In this document: positions 16,610-25,986 of the stretch, in pieces
Layout of the letters: each line of letters opens with the position of its first letter
Numbering within the stretch: position 1 is the stretch's first letter
Assembly (NCBI RefSeq): GCF_001418205.1
Contig: NZ_LIQF01000001.1
Coordinates: 1 to 64,000, forward strand
Reading direction: 5' to 3'
DNA length: 64,000 nucleotides
From: Marinomonas fungiae
GTDB taxonomy: Bacteria; Pseudomonadota; Gammaproteobacteria; Pseudomonadales; Marinomonadaceae
Notes under the pieces: model-generated
The model's input: only the letters and a program-made list of their open reading frames with translations
What the model was told of the DNA's origin: nothing
The model's database searches: none
Translations under genes and position numbers: made by a program

Positions 16610-18364
16610 ATGGAAGAAGCAGCTCCCCTCTCCCAATTAGAGCAACGCCTGATTGGCCATTTACAAGTCTTGTATCCACATCTGGATGCAGGTGAGTTAA
16701 CACGAAACTGTCTGAACACCTTTGATTTAGACCCAAAAACTGAATCGCCACAGCCGCACCGCAATCTTTGGGATCAGTCGGACATCATGCTGATTACCTA
16801 CGCCGACACCCTGCGCCGAGACGATGAAACACCGCTGAATACATTGCATAACTTTGTCAAAACTGAGCTAGCCGAATGCATCTCAGCGGTACATCTGTTG
16901 CCGTTTTTCCCGTACAGTTCAGACGATGGTTTTAGTGTGATGGACTACACCTCGGTCAACCCTTCCGCGGGAAAATGGCGCAATATCACCGAGCTCTCGC
17001 AAGATTTTAAAGTCATGGGGGACTTAGTGATCAACCATTGCTCCAGTCGCAGCATGTGGTTTGAAAACTTCAAAGCGGGAGTGGAGCCTGGGGCGAGTTA
17101 CTTTTACGAAGCCGATCCGAATGCCGATTTAAGCAACGTGGTACGTCCACGTATGTCCCCCCTGCTACGTGAAGTGCAGACTAAAAATGGCATCAAATTC
17201 GTTTGGTGCACCTTTAGCCACGACCAAGTGGATTTAAATTTCGAGAATCCTAAGGTTCTACTGGAATTCTTACGTATCATCCGTTTGTACCTTGAAAAAG
17301 GCATTCGTTGGTTCCGTCTAGATGCGGTAGCGTTCCTCTGGAAAGTGCCTGGCACGAGCTGCATCAATTTACCTAATACCCATGAAATGATCCGCTTGTT
17401 GCGCCTAATGATTGAGCATTATGCGCCAGATGCGGTGATCATCACCGAAACCAACATCCCTAATCGAGAGAACCTTACCTATTTTGGTAACGCCAATGAA
17501 GCACATTTGATTTATAACTTCTCGTTACCGCCATTGCTGATCAATACTTTAGTCTCCGGCAACTGCGAACATTTGAAAAACTGGTTGATGCGTATGCCGC
17601 CTGCTCAGCAAGGTACTACTTATTTGAACTTTGTTGCTTCTCATGATGGAGTGGGATTGCGCCCAACCGAAGGTTTATTAAGCGAATGGGAATTGGATAA
17701 TCTGATTAATACCATGAAGCGTTTTGGTGGTAAAATCAGCTCCCGCACTACCCCAACCGGTGACACCAAACCCTATGAAATCAACATCAGTTTATGGGAT
17801 GCCCTAAGTGGTTCGGTCAGCAAAGGCCCAGATCAATGGCATTTTGCACGTTTTATGTGTGCCGCAGGGGTTCAGCTGGCATTAGAAGGTTTACCAGCGT
17901 TTTATATTCATTCGCTATTTGGCACAGAAAATGACTTACAACGAGTAGACAATACCGGACAATTTCGCTCAATTAACCGCCATATATGGAACATGGACGA
18001 TTTAGAGCACCAGTTGAACACACCGACCCATCACCAGAAAGTCTTCAACGGTATGCGCAATTTAATTCGAGTTCGTCGTAGCCAACCCGCCTTCCATCCG
18101 AATGCAACGCAATACATCTTGCATACGGGCAATAAGCTATTTGCATTCTGGCGTCAAAGTCTCGACCGTCGTCAAAGCTTGTTTGCCGTCTACAACATTA
18201 CTGATGAACCATTGAGCTTTAACTTGGCAGAATTGAATTTGATTTCCACCGATGAATGGACCGATTTGGTCACGGACCAGAAGTACGAAGACCTGCTGGC
18301 TCAAGTGACCCTGATGCCTTATCAGTTCTTATGGTTAGCCAATAAAAAAAGCAAAGTTAAGTAG
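16610..18364 (+). CDS. GH13_18 sugar phosphorylase, probably glucosylglycerate phosphorylase
   Basis: This 584-residue alpha-amylase-fold enzyme is of the sucrose phosphorylase subfamily. The catalytic residues are visible: nucleophile Asp238 (WFRLDAVAF), acid/base Glu280 (IITETNIP) and transition-state Asp346 (ASHDGVG). Known activities in this subfamily are phosphorolysis of sucrose, sucrose-6-phosphate and glucosylglycerate. Its place behind gpgS and its phosphatase makes glucosylglycerate the best-supported substrate, releasing glucose-1-phosphate and glycerate. The operon would then carry both synthesis and recycling of the solute. The substrate is inferred from context, not from a diagnostic residue. 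Confidence 0.82.
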   Translation: MEEAAPLSQLEQRLIGHLQVLYPHLDAGELTRNCLNTFDLDPKTESPQPHRNLWDQSDIMLITYADTLRRDDETPLNTLHNFVKTELAECISAVHLLPFFPYSSDDGFSVMDYTSVNPSAGKWRNITELSQDFKVMGDLVINHCSSRSMWFENFKAGVEPGASYFYEADPNADLSNVVRPRMSPLLREVQTKNGIKFVWCTFSHDQVDLNFENPKVLLEFLRIIRLYLEKGIRWFRLDAVAFLWKVPGTSCINLPNTHEMIRLLRLMIEHYAPDAVIITETNIPNRENLTYFGNANEAHLIYNFSLPPLLINTLVSGNCEHLKNWLMRMPPAQQGTTYLNFVASHDGVGLRPTEGLLSEWELDNLINTMKRFGGKISSRTTPTGDTKPYEINISLWDALSGSVSKGPDQWHFARFMCAAGVQLALEGLPAFYIHSLFGTENDLQRVDNTGQFRSINRHIWNMDDLEHQLNTPTHHQKVFNGMRNLIRVRRSQPAFHPNATQYILHTGNKLFAFWRQSLDRRQSLFAVYNITDEPLSFNLAELNLISTDEWTDLVTDQKYEDLLAQVTLMPYQFLWLANKKSKVK

Positions 18365-18376
18365 CTTTGCTTTTTT
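18344..18376 (+). terminator. Terminator of the glucosylglycerate operon
   Basis: AAAAAAGCAAAG and CTTTGCTTTTTT form a perfect stem around an 8-base loop. The left arm lies within the last codons of the phosphorylase gene. Confidence 0.85.
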
Positions 18377-18407
18377 AAAGTACTAATGACCAACTACAGC
18401 TGTCGAT

Positions 18408-20273
18408 TTAATCCGCTTCGGCTTTTTGGTCATTATCTTCAACATCTTCCGCGATAAACCCGCCACTTTGATGAGACCAAAGCTTGGCGTAAATCCCCTT
18501 GTGACGTATCAGTTCATCGTGGGAACCTTGCTCGATGATTCGACCTTTATCCAATACGATTAATCTATCCATCGCCGCAATCGTTGACAATCGGTGAGCT
18601 ATAGCGATCACTGTTTTACCTTCCATCAAGCGATACAGGCTACGCTGAATTGCGGATTCTACTTCAGAATCCAAGGCTGACGTGGCTTCATCTAGCACTA
18701 AGATAGGGGCATTCTTCAGTAATACGCGGGCAATGGCGATTCGTTGACGCTGCCCTCCTGATAATTTAATGCCTCGCTCTCCCACCATGGCATCGTAACC
18801 CGTGTTGCCATAAGGGTCGGTCAAGCCTTGAATAAACTCATGGGCTTCCGCCTGCTTTGCCGCAGCGATCATTTCGTCTTCCGATGCATCTGGACGACCA
18901 TAAAGTAAATTGTCCCGCACCGAGCGGTGTAACAGCGAGGTGTCTTGGGTCACCATTCCTATACTGGCACGTAAGCTTTCCTGCTGGACATCACGAACAT
19001 CCTGGCCATCAATTAAGATCGCGCCTTTTTCAATATCGTGAAAACGCAGTAACAGGTTCACAATGGTCGATTTCCCAGCGCCAGAGCGCCCGACCAAACC
19101 AACCTTTTCACCCGGTTTGATCTGCAAATTAAGATCTTCGATCACTGAGATATCTTGTTTACCGTAATGGAAATCCACTTGATCAAAATGAATGTTGCCT
19201 TGAGTAACCACTAGCGGCTTCGCATTGTCTTTATCTTGAATAGACAAAGGCTTAGATAAAGTCCCCATACCGTCAGCGACCATACCGATGTTTTCAAACA
19301 GCGCACTGACTTCCCACATAATCCACTGAGACATACCGTTAAGACGTAATGCTAAACTCACTGCAATAGCAATCGCTCCGACACTGATAGCACTGTTTAA
19401 CCATAAACCAATGGCCACGGCAGCAATCACGAAAGCCAATAAGTAGTTTAAGCTTTGTACGCAGAAGTTTAGCCCTGTCACCATACGCATCTGCTTATGC
19501 ACCGTGGCTAAAAAGCCATTCATGGATTCTTTGGCATAGGACACTTCACGTTGATTATGGGCAAATAACTTCACCGTTGTGATGTTGGTGTAGCTATCCA
19601 CAACACGACCAGTCATGGTCGAACGAGCATCGGCTTGCTCTTCTGAGATTCGGCGCAGACGTGGCACAAAATAGGTTTGAATCGCAATATAACCTGCCAA
19701 CCAACCCAACATTGGAAGCACTAGGCGGTAGTCGGCTTGAGCGATCAATACCAGCATGGAAATAAAGTACACTAGGATATACATCAGCACATCCAGCAGT
19801 TTCATCACAGTTTCACGCACCGCCAAAGAAGTTTGCATCACTTTCGTAGCAACGCGGCCAGCAAAATCGTCTTGGAAAAATTCCACACTTTGACGCAACA
19901 CAAAACGATGCGCCAACCAGCGGATACGCATTGGGTAATTCCCCAACAGGGTTTGATGCACTACCGCAGAATGCAGTAAGGTCACCAATGGCATTGCCAC
20001 CAGTACCATCAAAGACATGCCAAGCAAATGCCCAGACTCTTCACTCAAGAAAGTATCGGGATTTTTGGTAATCAGCCAGTCCACTAGCTGGCCCATAAAG
20101 CTAAATAAAGTGACTTCAAGTATGGCGACTGTCGCTGTTAATAGGGACATCAAAATGAGTGGTATTTCAGCCCCTTTTGAGTAATAGCGGCAAAAAGCGA
20201 ACAGACTTTTAGGAGACTGTTCTGGATCGATGTCTGGATATGCGGGCAACCAGCGTTCAAATAACTTCAACAT
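18408..20273 (-). CDS. ABC exporter, fused membrane and ATPase domains (MsbA/MDR-like)
   Basis: This 621-residue half-transporter works as a homodimer in the inner membrane. A six-helix membrane domain spans about residues 35-325, and the ATPase domain spans 355-600. The Walker A motif is GRSGAGKST (about 394-402), the signature is LSGGQRQRIAIAR, Walker B is ILVLDEATSALD, and the switch histidine is in IAIAHRLS. The N-terminal 35 residues precede the first helix and are probably cytoplasmic. A lipid or drug is the usual cargo of such proteins; nothing here fixes the substrate. The gene stands alone, convergent with the glucosylglycerate operon. Confidence 0.88.
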   Translation of the reverse strand: MLKLFERWLPAYPDIDPEQSPKSLFAFCRYYSKGAEIPLILMSLLTATVAILEVTLFSFMGQLVDWLITKNPDTFLSEESGHLLGMSLMVLVAMPLVTLLHSAVVHQTLLGNYPMRIRWLAHRFVLRQSVEFFQDDFAGRVATKVMQTSLAVRETVMKLLDVLMYILVYFISMLVLIAQADYRLVLPMLGWLAGYIAIQTYFVPRLRRISEEQADARSTMTGRVVDSYTNITTVKLFAHNQREVSYAKESMNGFLATVHKQMRMVTGLNFCVQSLNYLLAFVIAAVAIGLWLNSAISVGAIAIAVSLALRLNGMSQWIMWEVSALFENIGMVADGMGTLSKPLSIQDKDNAKPLVVTQGNIHFDQVDFHYGKQDISVIEDLNLQIKPGEKVGLVGRSGAGKSTIVNLLLRFHDIEKGAILIDGQDVRDVQQESLRASIGMVTQDTSLLHRSVRDNLLYGRPDASEDEMIAAAKQAEAHEFIQGLTDPYGNTGYDAMVGERGIKLSGGQRQRIAIARVLLKNAPILVLDEATSALDSEVESAIQRSLYRLMEGKTVIAIAHRLSTIAAMDRLIVLDKGRIIEQGSHDELIRHKGIYAKLWSHQSGGFIAEDVEDNDQKAEAD

Positions 20274-20464
20274 GGGGCTTTATCAATCTAACTTATAAAA
20301 ATGACGCTTAGTGAAACATAGAAGGTTCTAGATAACTATCCGATGACTGCACGATCACGTCAATTAAGCGGTGTTTCCTCAATTAAACATTTTAAGTGGT
20401 AAGGCGCAGCACTATAATTGACCAACACAACTAACCACTCGTTTTAACAAAACTATGGAGATTT

Positions 20465-21667
20465 ATGCAGCTGACGCTTCCTGTAATACTGGTTCTTGGC
20501 TTATTAGCCGGCATTACCCCTTTAGCAATTGATGCCTACCTTCCAAGTTTTCCAAGCGTTGCGGAAGATCTCAATCAAGACATTAGCAACATTCAGCTCA
20601 CGTTAAGCACTTATTTAATCGTGTTTGCGGTTTTTCAAATGTTTTATGGCCCACTTTCAGATGCTATTGGCCGTCGTAAAGTAGTAGTCACTGGACTGAG
20701 TATTTATATCGTCGGCAGCTTGCTGTGCGCCGTTGCACCTACCTTTGAGTGGCTACTGTTTGGCCGAGTGGTGCAAGCCATCGGTGGCGCGGCGGTTGCA
20801 GTAACTATTCCAGCCCTGGTGAAAGATAACTTAACTACGAATCAATTCGCCAAAGCCATGTCGATGATTATGCTGGTGATGGCGTTAGCGCCTCTGGTCG
20901 CCCCCATTTTAGGTGGTGCCATTCTGGTGCTGTTTAACTGGCACGCCATTTTCATTTTCCTAGCCTTATTAGCTTCCTTTTCAATTTACCTATTCTTACG
21001 CACGATCCCTGAAACGCTAGCGAAAGAAAACCGCACCCCCTTATCGTTTGTATCGGCGATTCGTAATTATATTACTCTTGCCCGTAACCCTATTATTATT
21101 GGGTACATCATGGCAGGCGCTTTGCACTTTGGTGGTTTAATGTGTTTTGTGACCGGCGCATCCTTTGTCTATATCAAAATCTATGGCATCAGCGAAGGGC
21201 TGTTTGGTTTCTTATTCGGCGCTAACGTCTTAAGTATGATGGCAGCCACCACTATCAATGGTCGATTTGTTGAAAGACTAGGCATTGACAGGCTCGTAAG
21301 ATACGCCATGTTCGTATTATTAATCGATGCTTCACTCTTGATCGCCATGTGTTTCATGGAGCGTCCGCCTTTGGCCGCGATTATGCTGGGCATGATGCTA
21401 TTTACTGGTCCGATCGGCATTTTAGGTAGCGGATTTATCGGTGGCGCTATGCGCCGCGCGGGTTCTCTAAATGGTAGTGTTGCGGCGTTGGCTGGCACGC
21501 TACGCTTCTCCATGGGAGCCTTAACTGGAGTCGTGTTAAGCATGCTTCATAACGGTACATTTGTGCCTATGTTGGGTATCATGTCTGCCTGTGGGTTCGG
21601 CACCTATGCAATTTATCGCGCCGTCAGAAAGATGGAACAGCAGAACCCAATTCACGAAGCCAATTAA
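20465..21667 (+). CDS. Bcr/CflA family drug efflux MFS transporter
   Basis: This 400-residue protein has twelve predicted helices. It shows the Bcr/CflA start (LAGITPLAIDAYLPSFPSV), the MFS loop motif YGPLSDAIGRRKV after helix 2, and GRVVQAIGGAA in helix 4. Such proteins export bicyclomycin-, chloramphenicol- or sulfonamide-like compounds by proton antiport. GGAG lies just before the ATG, and a TATAAT at 20413-20418 could be its -10 element, with a weak -35. The next gene follows 16 bp later. Confidence 0.88.
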   Translation: MQLTLPVILVLGLLAGITPLAIDAYLPSFPSVAEDLNQDISNIQLTLSTYLIVFAVFQMFYGPLSDAIGRRKVVVTGLSIYIVGSLLCAVAPTFEWLLFGRVVQAIGGAAVAVTIPALVKDNLTTNQFAKAMSMIMLVMALAPLVAPILGGAILVLFNWHAIFIFLALLASFSIYLFLRTIPETLAKENRTPLSFVSAIRNYITLARNPIIIGYIMAGALHFGGLMCFVTGASFVYIKIYGISEGLFGFLFGANVLSMMAATTINGRFVERLGIDRLVRYAMFVLLIDASLLIAMCFMERPPLAAIMLGMMLFTGPIGILGSGFIGGAMRRAGSLNGSVAALAGTLRFSMGALTGVVLSMLHNGTFVPMLGIMSACGFGTYAIYRAVRKMEQQNPIHEAN

Positions 21668-21683
21668 TCGTAAGAGTCCAAAT

Positions 21684-22031
21684 ATGCTAACAACGCAAAC
21701 TTTATTAGAACAACTTACTAATGCACCTGAAACGGTTGCTTTCCAAGATACGATTGCCGTAATCGATAATGAGTACGAATTTACTCCAACAGCTTTCCAA
21801 AATGGCGCCCAAGCGAACCAAGCCAACGAAAACAATGGTTCTTGTAAGATTTTCTCGTTTGCAAAGCTAAACAATGTTGCAGAAGCAGACGTTTTAAATC
21901 TTTTCGGTGACTTTTACCGTAAAGACGTCCTGGAGCACCCAGAAGCGACAGATCATCAGAACATTCGCCAATTTATCTTAAATGGTTGGGCTGGTGTGAA
22001 GTTTGAAGGCCAAGCACTGACGGCAAAGTAA
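21684..22031 (+). CDS. HopJ-family protein
   Basis: This 115-residue soluble protein resembles the HopJ (HrpJ-associated) family found in many marine gammaproteobacteria. The features are FQDTIAVIDNEYEFTPTAF near residue 20, then SCKIFSFAKLNN, and GDFYRKDVLEHPEATDHQNI. The family name comes from a plant-pathogen effector, but there is no secretion system here and the free-living relatives are not known to be secreted. The ATG at 21684 is used; a longer frame upstream overlaps the MFS gene. A hairpin terminator follows. Function is unknown. Confidence 0.85.
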   Translation: MLTTQTLLEQLTNAPETVAFQDTIAVIDNEYEFTPTAFQNGAQANQANENNGSCKIFSFAKLNNVAEADVLNLFGDFYRKDVLEHPEATDHQNIRQFILNGWAGVKFEGQALTAK

Positions 22032-22049
22032 TGCTCTGCTAAACCAATC

Positions 22050-22074
22050 AAGGGGCGTTCATCGCCCCTTTTTT
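22050..22074 (+). terminator. Terminator after the HopJ-family gene
   Basis: AAGGGGCG and CGCCCCTT form an 8 bp stem with a 5-base loop, followed by a run of Ts. Confidence 0.9.
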
Positions 22075-22152
22075 GATCCAGTCATTGAATTATCTGCGTA
22101 AGCTGTATCTAATCTTCCTATGTATTTAGTAGAACCGCCAATGAGGTGATGA

Positions 22153-22974
22153 ATGGATTTAGTCGTTTTCGACCTAGATGGCACTTTGCTCAACAAGCAG
22201 CAGCGCTTATCTGGTGTCACACTCAAAACCTTAGAAAAAATGCGACAAGCTGGCATTGCATATACCATTGCCACAGGTAGAACGCATCTGGCCGCAGCCC
22301 CCTGTATTGAGGCCCATGATTTCCCTCTTTGGCAAATCTATAAAAATGGTGTCGAATGGTGGCATCCTGACCAGCAAGCCTACCGCCATCAAGGCATCCT
22401 TGAACTTGCGATGATTGACGCTACGCTGCAAACCTTTGCCAATAATGAAGTGACCCCTTTTATCTTTTGCTTAGAAGAGGATGGCACACAGTCGGTATAT
22501 TACCCTAAGCCCCATAATCATTACGGCGGCACTGTATTCAGTGAGCTATCAAAACATCACAACTTAACGCTGCTTGATATTGAGCAAATGCCAAACAATG
22601 CGCGCATCATCAATATCAGCGCTTTGGGGCATCCCGACAATCTACGCCTAATTGTTGATGAGTGTAATACTCAAGAACACATCGTTGCCTACAGCGGTGG
22701 TGGCATTTATCACCCAGAGACCCACTGGATCGATATTCACCACAGCAGTACCTGTAAAGGTTCTGCCATTGAGCAATTAAAACGGGAACTTAATGCCACA
22801 AATTTGATCGTATTTGGTGATGGTGACAATGACTTAACCATGTTTAAGATCGCGGATGAGGCCTACGCAACGGATAATGCTCCTAGCTACATTAAAGCCC
22901 AAGCCTCTGGTACGGTTGGTCATCATGATGAAGATGGTGTTGCGTTATTTTTACAGAAACGCTTCGATTTATAG
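22153..22974 (+). CDS. Cof-type HAD-IIB hydrolase
   Basis: This 273-residue cytoplasmic phosphatase has motif I VVFDLDGTLLNKQQ (nucleophile Asp8), a motif II threonine in YTIATGRTH, and the metal motif VFGDGDNDLTMFKIAD. The intervening cap domain is of the IIB type, as in E. coli Cof and YbiV, which act on sugar phosphates or pyridoxal phosphate. GAGGTGA directly precedes the ATG. It appears to be transcribed alone. The substrate is unknown. Confidence 0.88.
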   Translation: MDLVVFDLDGTLLNKQQRLSGVTLKTLEKMRQAGIAYTIATGRTHLAAAPCIEAHDFPLWQIYKNGVEWWHPDQQAYRHQGILELAMIDATLQTFANNEVTPFIFCLEEDGTQSVYYPKPHNHYGGTVFSELSKHHNLTLLDIEQMPNNARIINISALGHPDNLRLIVDECNTQEHIVAYSGGGIYHPETHWIDIHHSSTCKGSAIEQLKRELNATNLIVFGDGDNDLTMFKIADEAYATDNAPSYIKAQASGTVGHHDEDGVALFLQKRFDL

Positions 22975-23089
22975 ACTAATGGATAAGTTGTTCTAGGTTG
23001 TTCTGTTACGTTTTTGCAACAAAACACTCTTTACGTCTTACCCTGTTTGGCTCATAGTAGAGTCATAACAAAACAAGTGGAGAAAGATT

Positions 23090-23251
23090 ATGTTTGAATT
23101 TGCCCTATTTTTCGCGGCCATTGCTGGAGCGTTCTGGATGGCACATTCTCTAATCAACTTAGTTTCTCGTCCAACGATGAAGACTCAACCGATTAAAATT
23201 GAAGCACAGAAAAAGGTGCCTCAACGTCGTCAAAATCGCTTCCCATACTAA
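23090..23251 (+). CDS. Small single-helix membrane protein
   Basis: This 53-residue frame begins at an ATG preceded by GGAGAAAG with good spacing. The N-terminal 25 residues form one hydrophobic helix (MFEFALFFAAIAGAFWMAH), and the tail is strongly basic (KKVPQRRQNRFPY). That pattern fits a small inner-membrane protein with a cytoplasmic tail. It stands alone between two unrelated genes, and a stem-loop at 23283-23305 follows. I do not recognise a family. The rest of 22975-23320 shows nothing else. Confidence 0.6.
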   Translation: MFEFALFFAAIAGAFWMAHSLINLVSRPTMKTQPIKIEAQKKVPQRRQNRFPY

Positions 23252-23282
23252 TTATTTTGTTCTGTAAACTGAGTCCACTCTA

Positions 23283-23305
23283 GCAAGGCCGCCCTTAGGC
23301 CTTGC
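23283..23305. terminator. Hairpin without T-run after the small membrane gene
   Basis: GCAAGGCC and GGCCTTGC form a perfect 8 bp stem with a 7-base loop between two convergent genes. There is no clear T-run on either strand, so it may be a weak terminator or a 3' stabilising hairpin. Confidence 0.45.
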
Positions 23306-23320
23306 CACTCCACTACTCCC

Positions 23321-24811
23321 TCATACAATCCCATACTCTTTCAATTTGTTCGCAATTGAGCTATGGCTAACATTTAAAAATTTAGCTAATTTTCGCGTAC
23401 TTGGGTACTGAGGATAGAGTTTGCGTAAGACTTCCGCTTCATAGGCCTTTACCGTTTTATCTAGTGAGCCTTCTACAAGCTCAATGCTCATGCTGTCAGC
23501 GCTTTGCAGTGGCAAATCCTGAGCTTCGATCACACCATTTTTAGTGACTTGGCGAGCTTGGTAAAGGCAAGACTCCAACTCTTTTAAGTTTCCCGGCCAA
23601 TAATGCATCTTCAATACAGCAAGCGCGTCTTTGCTGACTCCGACGGTTGGCTCATTAAAGCGCTCACTAGCCTCTTGCAGGATTTCCAGGCACAGACCCT
23701 GTAGATCCTCTTTTCGTTCTCTAAGGGGCGGCACAAAGAGCTGGAAAGCACTTAGCATAAAATACAGTTCATCCCGTAAATGGTCTTGTTGTCGTAACGC
23801 AGCATCGCCTAAACGCGAGAGACCAATCACTCGGCTTGGCGCTTCCATCTGATACAAGCGACTAGGTTGATCTTTAAGCCAGTCAATCAAATATTGCTGA
23901 CAATCGTCGCTAAGAAGCTCCACATCATTGATCGCTAACCAGCCGCCCCTCTGTAATTGGCAGGATAAGAGTTCTGGTGTTAGGCTGGCGGCCGCGACAA
24001 ATTCTAGCACTGCCGCATGCTCTAAATACTGCTGCTGCCAATATTGAAAGATAGCTTCCAACAAGCGCTTTTTGCCAACCGCAAACTCCCCTGTGAGCAG
24101 CATAGGACTGTCATTAACAACATAGGCTTTAGCAAACGCCAGACAACGCTTAATCGCTGCACTCTTGGTTAAGCTGGGGTTAAAAAAACCTTGCAGGGCA
24201 TGCTCTGCATCAGGCGCCTTTCGTAGACTGGACGTTTGGCGTCCCAATCGCTGCGCTGAACGAATATGCACCACCCCGCCAGCACAGACTTGCTGAGCAT
24301 TTTCGTTACTAACATAAAAAGGTCGCATCTCTAACAGCAGTAGTTGCCCTTTGAGTCTAACGCGCTTCGTCACGCCTCCCTCTAAGGTTGCCCAACCCAG
24401 ACGCTCAAACACAATACTGGTAATGAACTGGCTTAAGGACTGACCCATTAGCGCCTCTAGCGCCACCCCCAGATCCTGCGCCGCTTGATGCGTTGCCATG
24501 GTCACAATCCCTTTAAGATCCACGGCCACAACACCATCGGGCAAAGCCTCCAATAAAGTGTGTAACGCATGTTGCTCCCGCTCTGAAGGCGTATAATGCA
24601 CCGTTTTCACATCAGTGACGCCACGTAAACGGCGAATGTCTGCGAGTAGCTGTGTTAAATCTTTAAAAGCAATATCATCAAAGCCGATATACAGACAGCC
24701 AACGCGGCTGTCCACTTCGATGCGCCGCATATCAATATGATAGGGCACCAAGATATCCAAAATCTCTTGTGCCATTCCGATTCGATCTTCACATCTAACT
24801 TCTAAACGCAT
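23321..24811 (-). CDS. TyrR/PhhR-like aromatic amino acid regulator with degenerate AAA+ domain
   Basis: The 496-residue protein starts at the ATG at 24811 (MRLEVRCEDRIGMAQEILDI), the normal TyrR beginning. The domains in order are an N-terminal ACT domain (1-75), PAS (about 85-190), an AAA+-like domain (about 210-430) and a C-terminal helix-turn-helix (STRKLAKFLNVSHSSIANKL) that closely matches TyrR. The ATPase core is worn. The Walker A position reads GEFAVGKKRL instead of GETGTGKD, and the Walker B position reads GGWLAINDVE instead of a hydrophobic run with DE. The ELFGH and GAFTGA regions are absent. It probably binds TyrR-type boxes but may not hydrolyse ATP. The gene is divergent from a LysR gene. 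Confidence 0.8.
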   Translation of the reverse strand: MRLEVRCEDRIGMAQEILDILVPYHIDMRRIEVDSRVGCLYIGFDDIAFKDLTQLLADIRRLRGVTDVKTVHYTPSEREQHALHTLLEALPDGVVAVDLKGIVTMATHQAAQDLGVALEALMGQSLSQFITSIVFERLGWATLEGGVTKRVRLKGQLLLLEMRPFYVSNENAQQVCAGGVVHIRSAQRLGRQTSSLRKAPDAEHALQGFFNPSLTKSAAIKRCLAFAKAYVVNDSPMLLTGEFAVGKKRLLEAIFQYWQQQYLEHAAVLEFVAAASLTPELLSCQLQRGGWLAINDVELLSDDCQQYLIDWLKDQPSRLYQMEAPSRVIGLSRLGDAALRQQDHLRDELYFMLSAFQLFVPPLRERKEDLQGLCLEILQEASERFNEPTVGVSKDALAVLKMHYWPGNLKELESCLYQARQVTKNGVIEAQDLPLQSADSMSIELVEGSLDKTVKAYEAEVLRKLYPQYPSTRKLAKFLNVSHSSIANKLKEYGIV

Positions 24812-24959
24812 GCCCTCTCCGCCACCATTTTCAGTGCCTGCTAATCTAGCACACTGCAAGAGAGATGCGACCTTCGTCAATCGAAGAATGGCTTCAAGTT
24901 CTATTCATTGAAGAAATACAGTATCATTCACGGCCATTACTAGTCGAAATGGTCTCCCT

Positions 24960-25913
24960 ATGCAGCTCGATAAAATCGACCTTAACCTACTGCGTTACCT
25001 TGATTCTCTTCTTCGTGAGCAAAATGTGACTCACGCAGCCAACCAGTTAGGCATCACGCAACCAGCCATGAGTAATGGTCTGCGCCGTTTACGAGATCTA
25101 TTTCATGACCCGCTACTGGTTCGTACCAGCGATGGCATGATGCCCACCGCTTTGGCGATCCAGCTGCAGCCTCGTGTACGCAGCATTCTACAATCGGTCG
25201 ATGAAGTACTGCACCTCGGCCACAATTTCGACGCGGGATCTAGCTCACGAGTGTTTCGCATCATGGCGAGTGATTACGCAGAAGCTACGCTTATTCCACC
25301 GCTGATGCAAAAATTGCAACAAGAAGCGCCAAACGTCATCATGGATGTCATGAACCCGAGTGATGTCAGTTTTCACGATGTGGAAAAAGGCAAAGTGGAC
25401 TTAGTGATTAACCGCTTTGAAACGCTACCTCAGTCCTTCCACCAAAAATCTGTTTGGGTAGACCGCTTTTCTTGTTTAGTGCCAAACGACGATCGCTTTG
25501 ATGAAGTAATGACGCTTGAACAATACCTAGAAGCACAGCACGTCTGGGTAAGTAAGACGGGCTTTGGTGTTGGCGTCGGCATTCAGCCGGAGGAAGTGCA
25601 AAAGCTAGGTTGGGTGGATTCCACTTTGGCAGAATTAGGCCACAAACGAAACATCCGCTTATTTACTCGCAGTTATAATGTAGCCATGCGCTCTACTCAG
25701 CAGCTTGGCTTAGTAGCGACTCTACCCTCTCTGGCTACGCGCTTGATGCTGGATAGTCCAAATGTAAAAGTAGTCGAACCGCCCTTCGAGATTCCGCCAA
25801 TCGAACTAAAAATGTTATGGAGCCCTTTGCTACAGCACGACCCAGGGCATATTTGGCTGCGCTCAGCCATTGCCGGCTGCGCTAAGACTATTGCAGAAAA
25901 AGCGGATCTTTAG
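24960..25913 (+). CDS. LysR-family transcriptional regulator
   Basis: This 317-residue regulator has the N-terminal winged helix typical of the family (VTHAANQLGITQPAMSNGLRR, residues 23-43, and LFHDPLLVRTSDGMMPT). A periplasmic-binding-like effector domain follows, from about residue 90 to the end. The form with DPLLVRT and IMASDYAEATLIPPL resembles the NodD/NahR-like branch. It is divergent from the TyrR-like gene and is followed by a strong terminator, so its target may lie elsewhere. The effector is unknown. Confidence 0.88.
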   Translation: MQLDKIDLNLLRYLDSLLREQNVTHAANQLGITQPAMSNGLRRLRDLFHDPLLVRTSDGMMPTALAIQLQPRVRSILQSVDEVLHLGHNFDAGSSSRVFRIMASDYAEATLIPPLMQKLQQEAPNVIMDVMNPSDVSFHDVEKGKVDLVINRFETLPQSFHQKSVWVDRFSCLVPNDDRFDEVMTLEQYLEAQHVWVSKTGFGVGVGIQPEEVQKLGWVDSTLAELGHKRNIRLFTRSYNVAMRSTQQLGLVATLPSLATRLMLDSPNVKVVEPPFEIPPIELKMLWSPLLQHDPGHIWLRSAIAGCAKTIAEKADL

Positions 25914-25941
25914 TCATCACTATATCTGTTTTTGAAAAATG

Positions 25942-25969
25942 AAACGGCGCAGATGAGCGCCGTTTTTTT
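25942..25969 (+). terminator. Terminator after the LysR gene
   Basis: AAACGGCGC and GCGCCGTTT form a 9 bp stem with a 6-base loop and a run of seven Ts. On the opposite strand it may also end the carbonic anhydrase transcript. Confidence 0.9.
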
Positions 25970-25986
25970 ATATGCAAGAAACTGGC

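Noticed and set aside
21684..22031. HopJ-family protein as a type III secreted effector
   Set aside because: No secretion genes in the window; the family is widespread in free-living marine bacteria and the name is historical.
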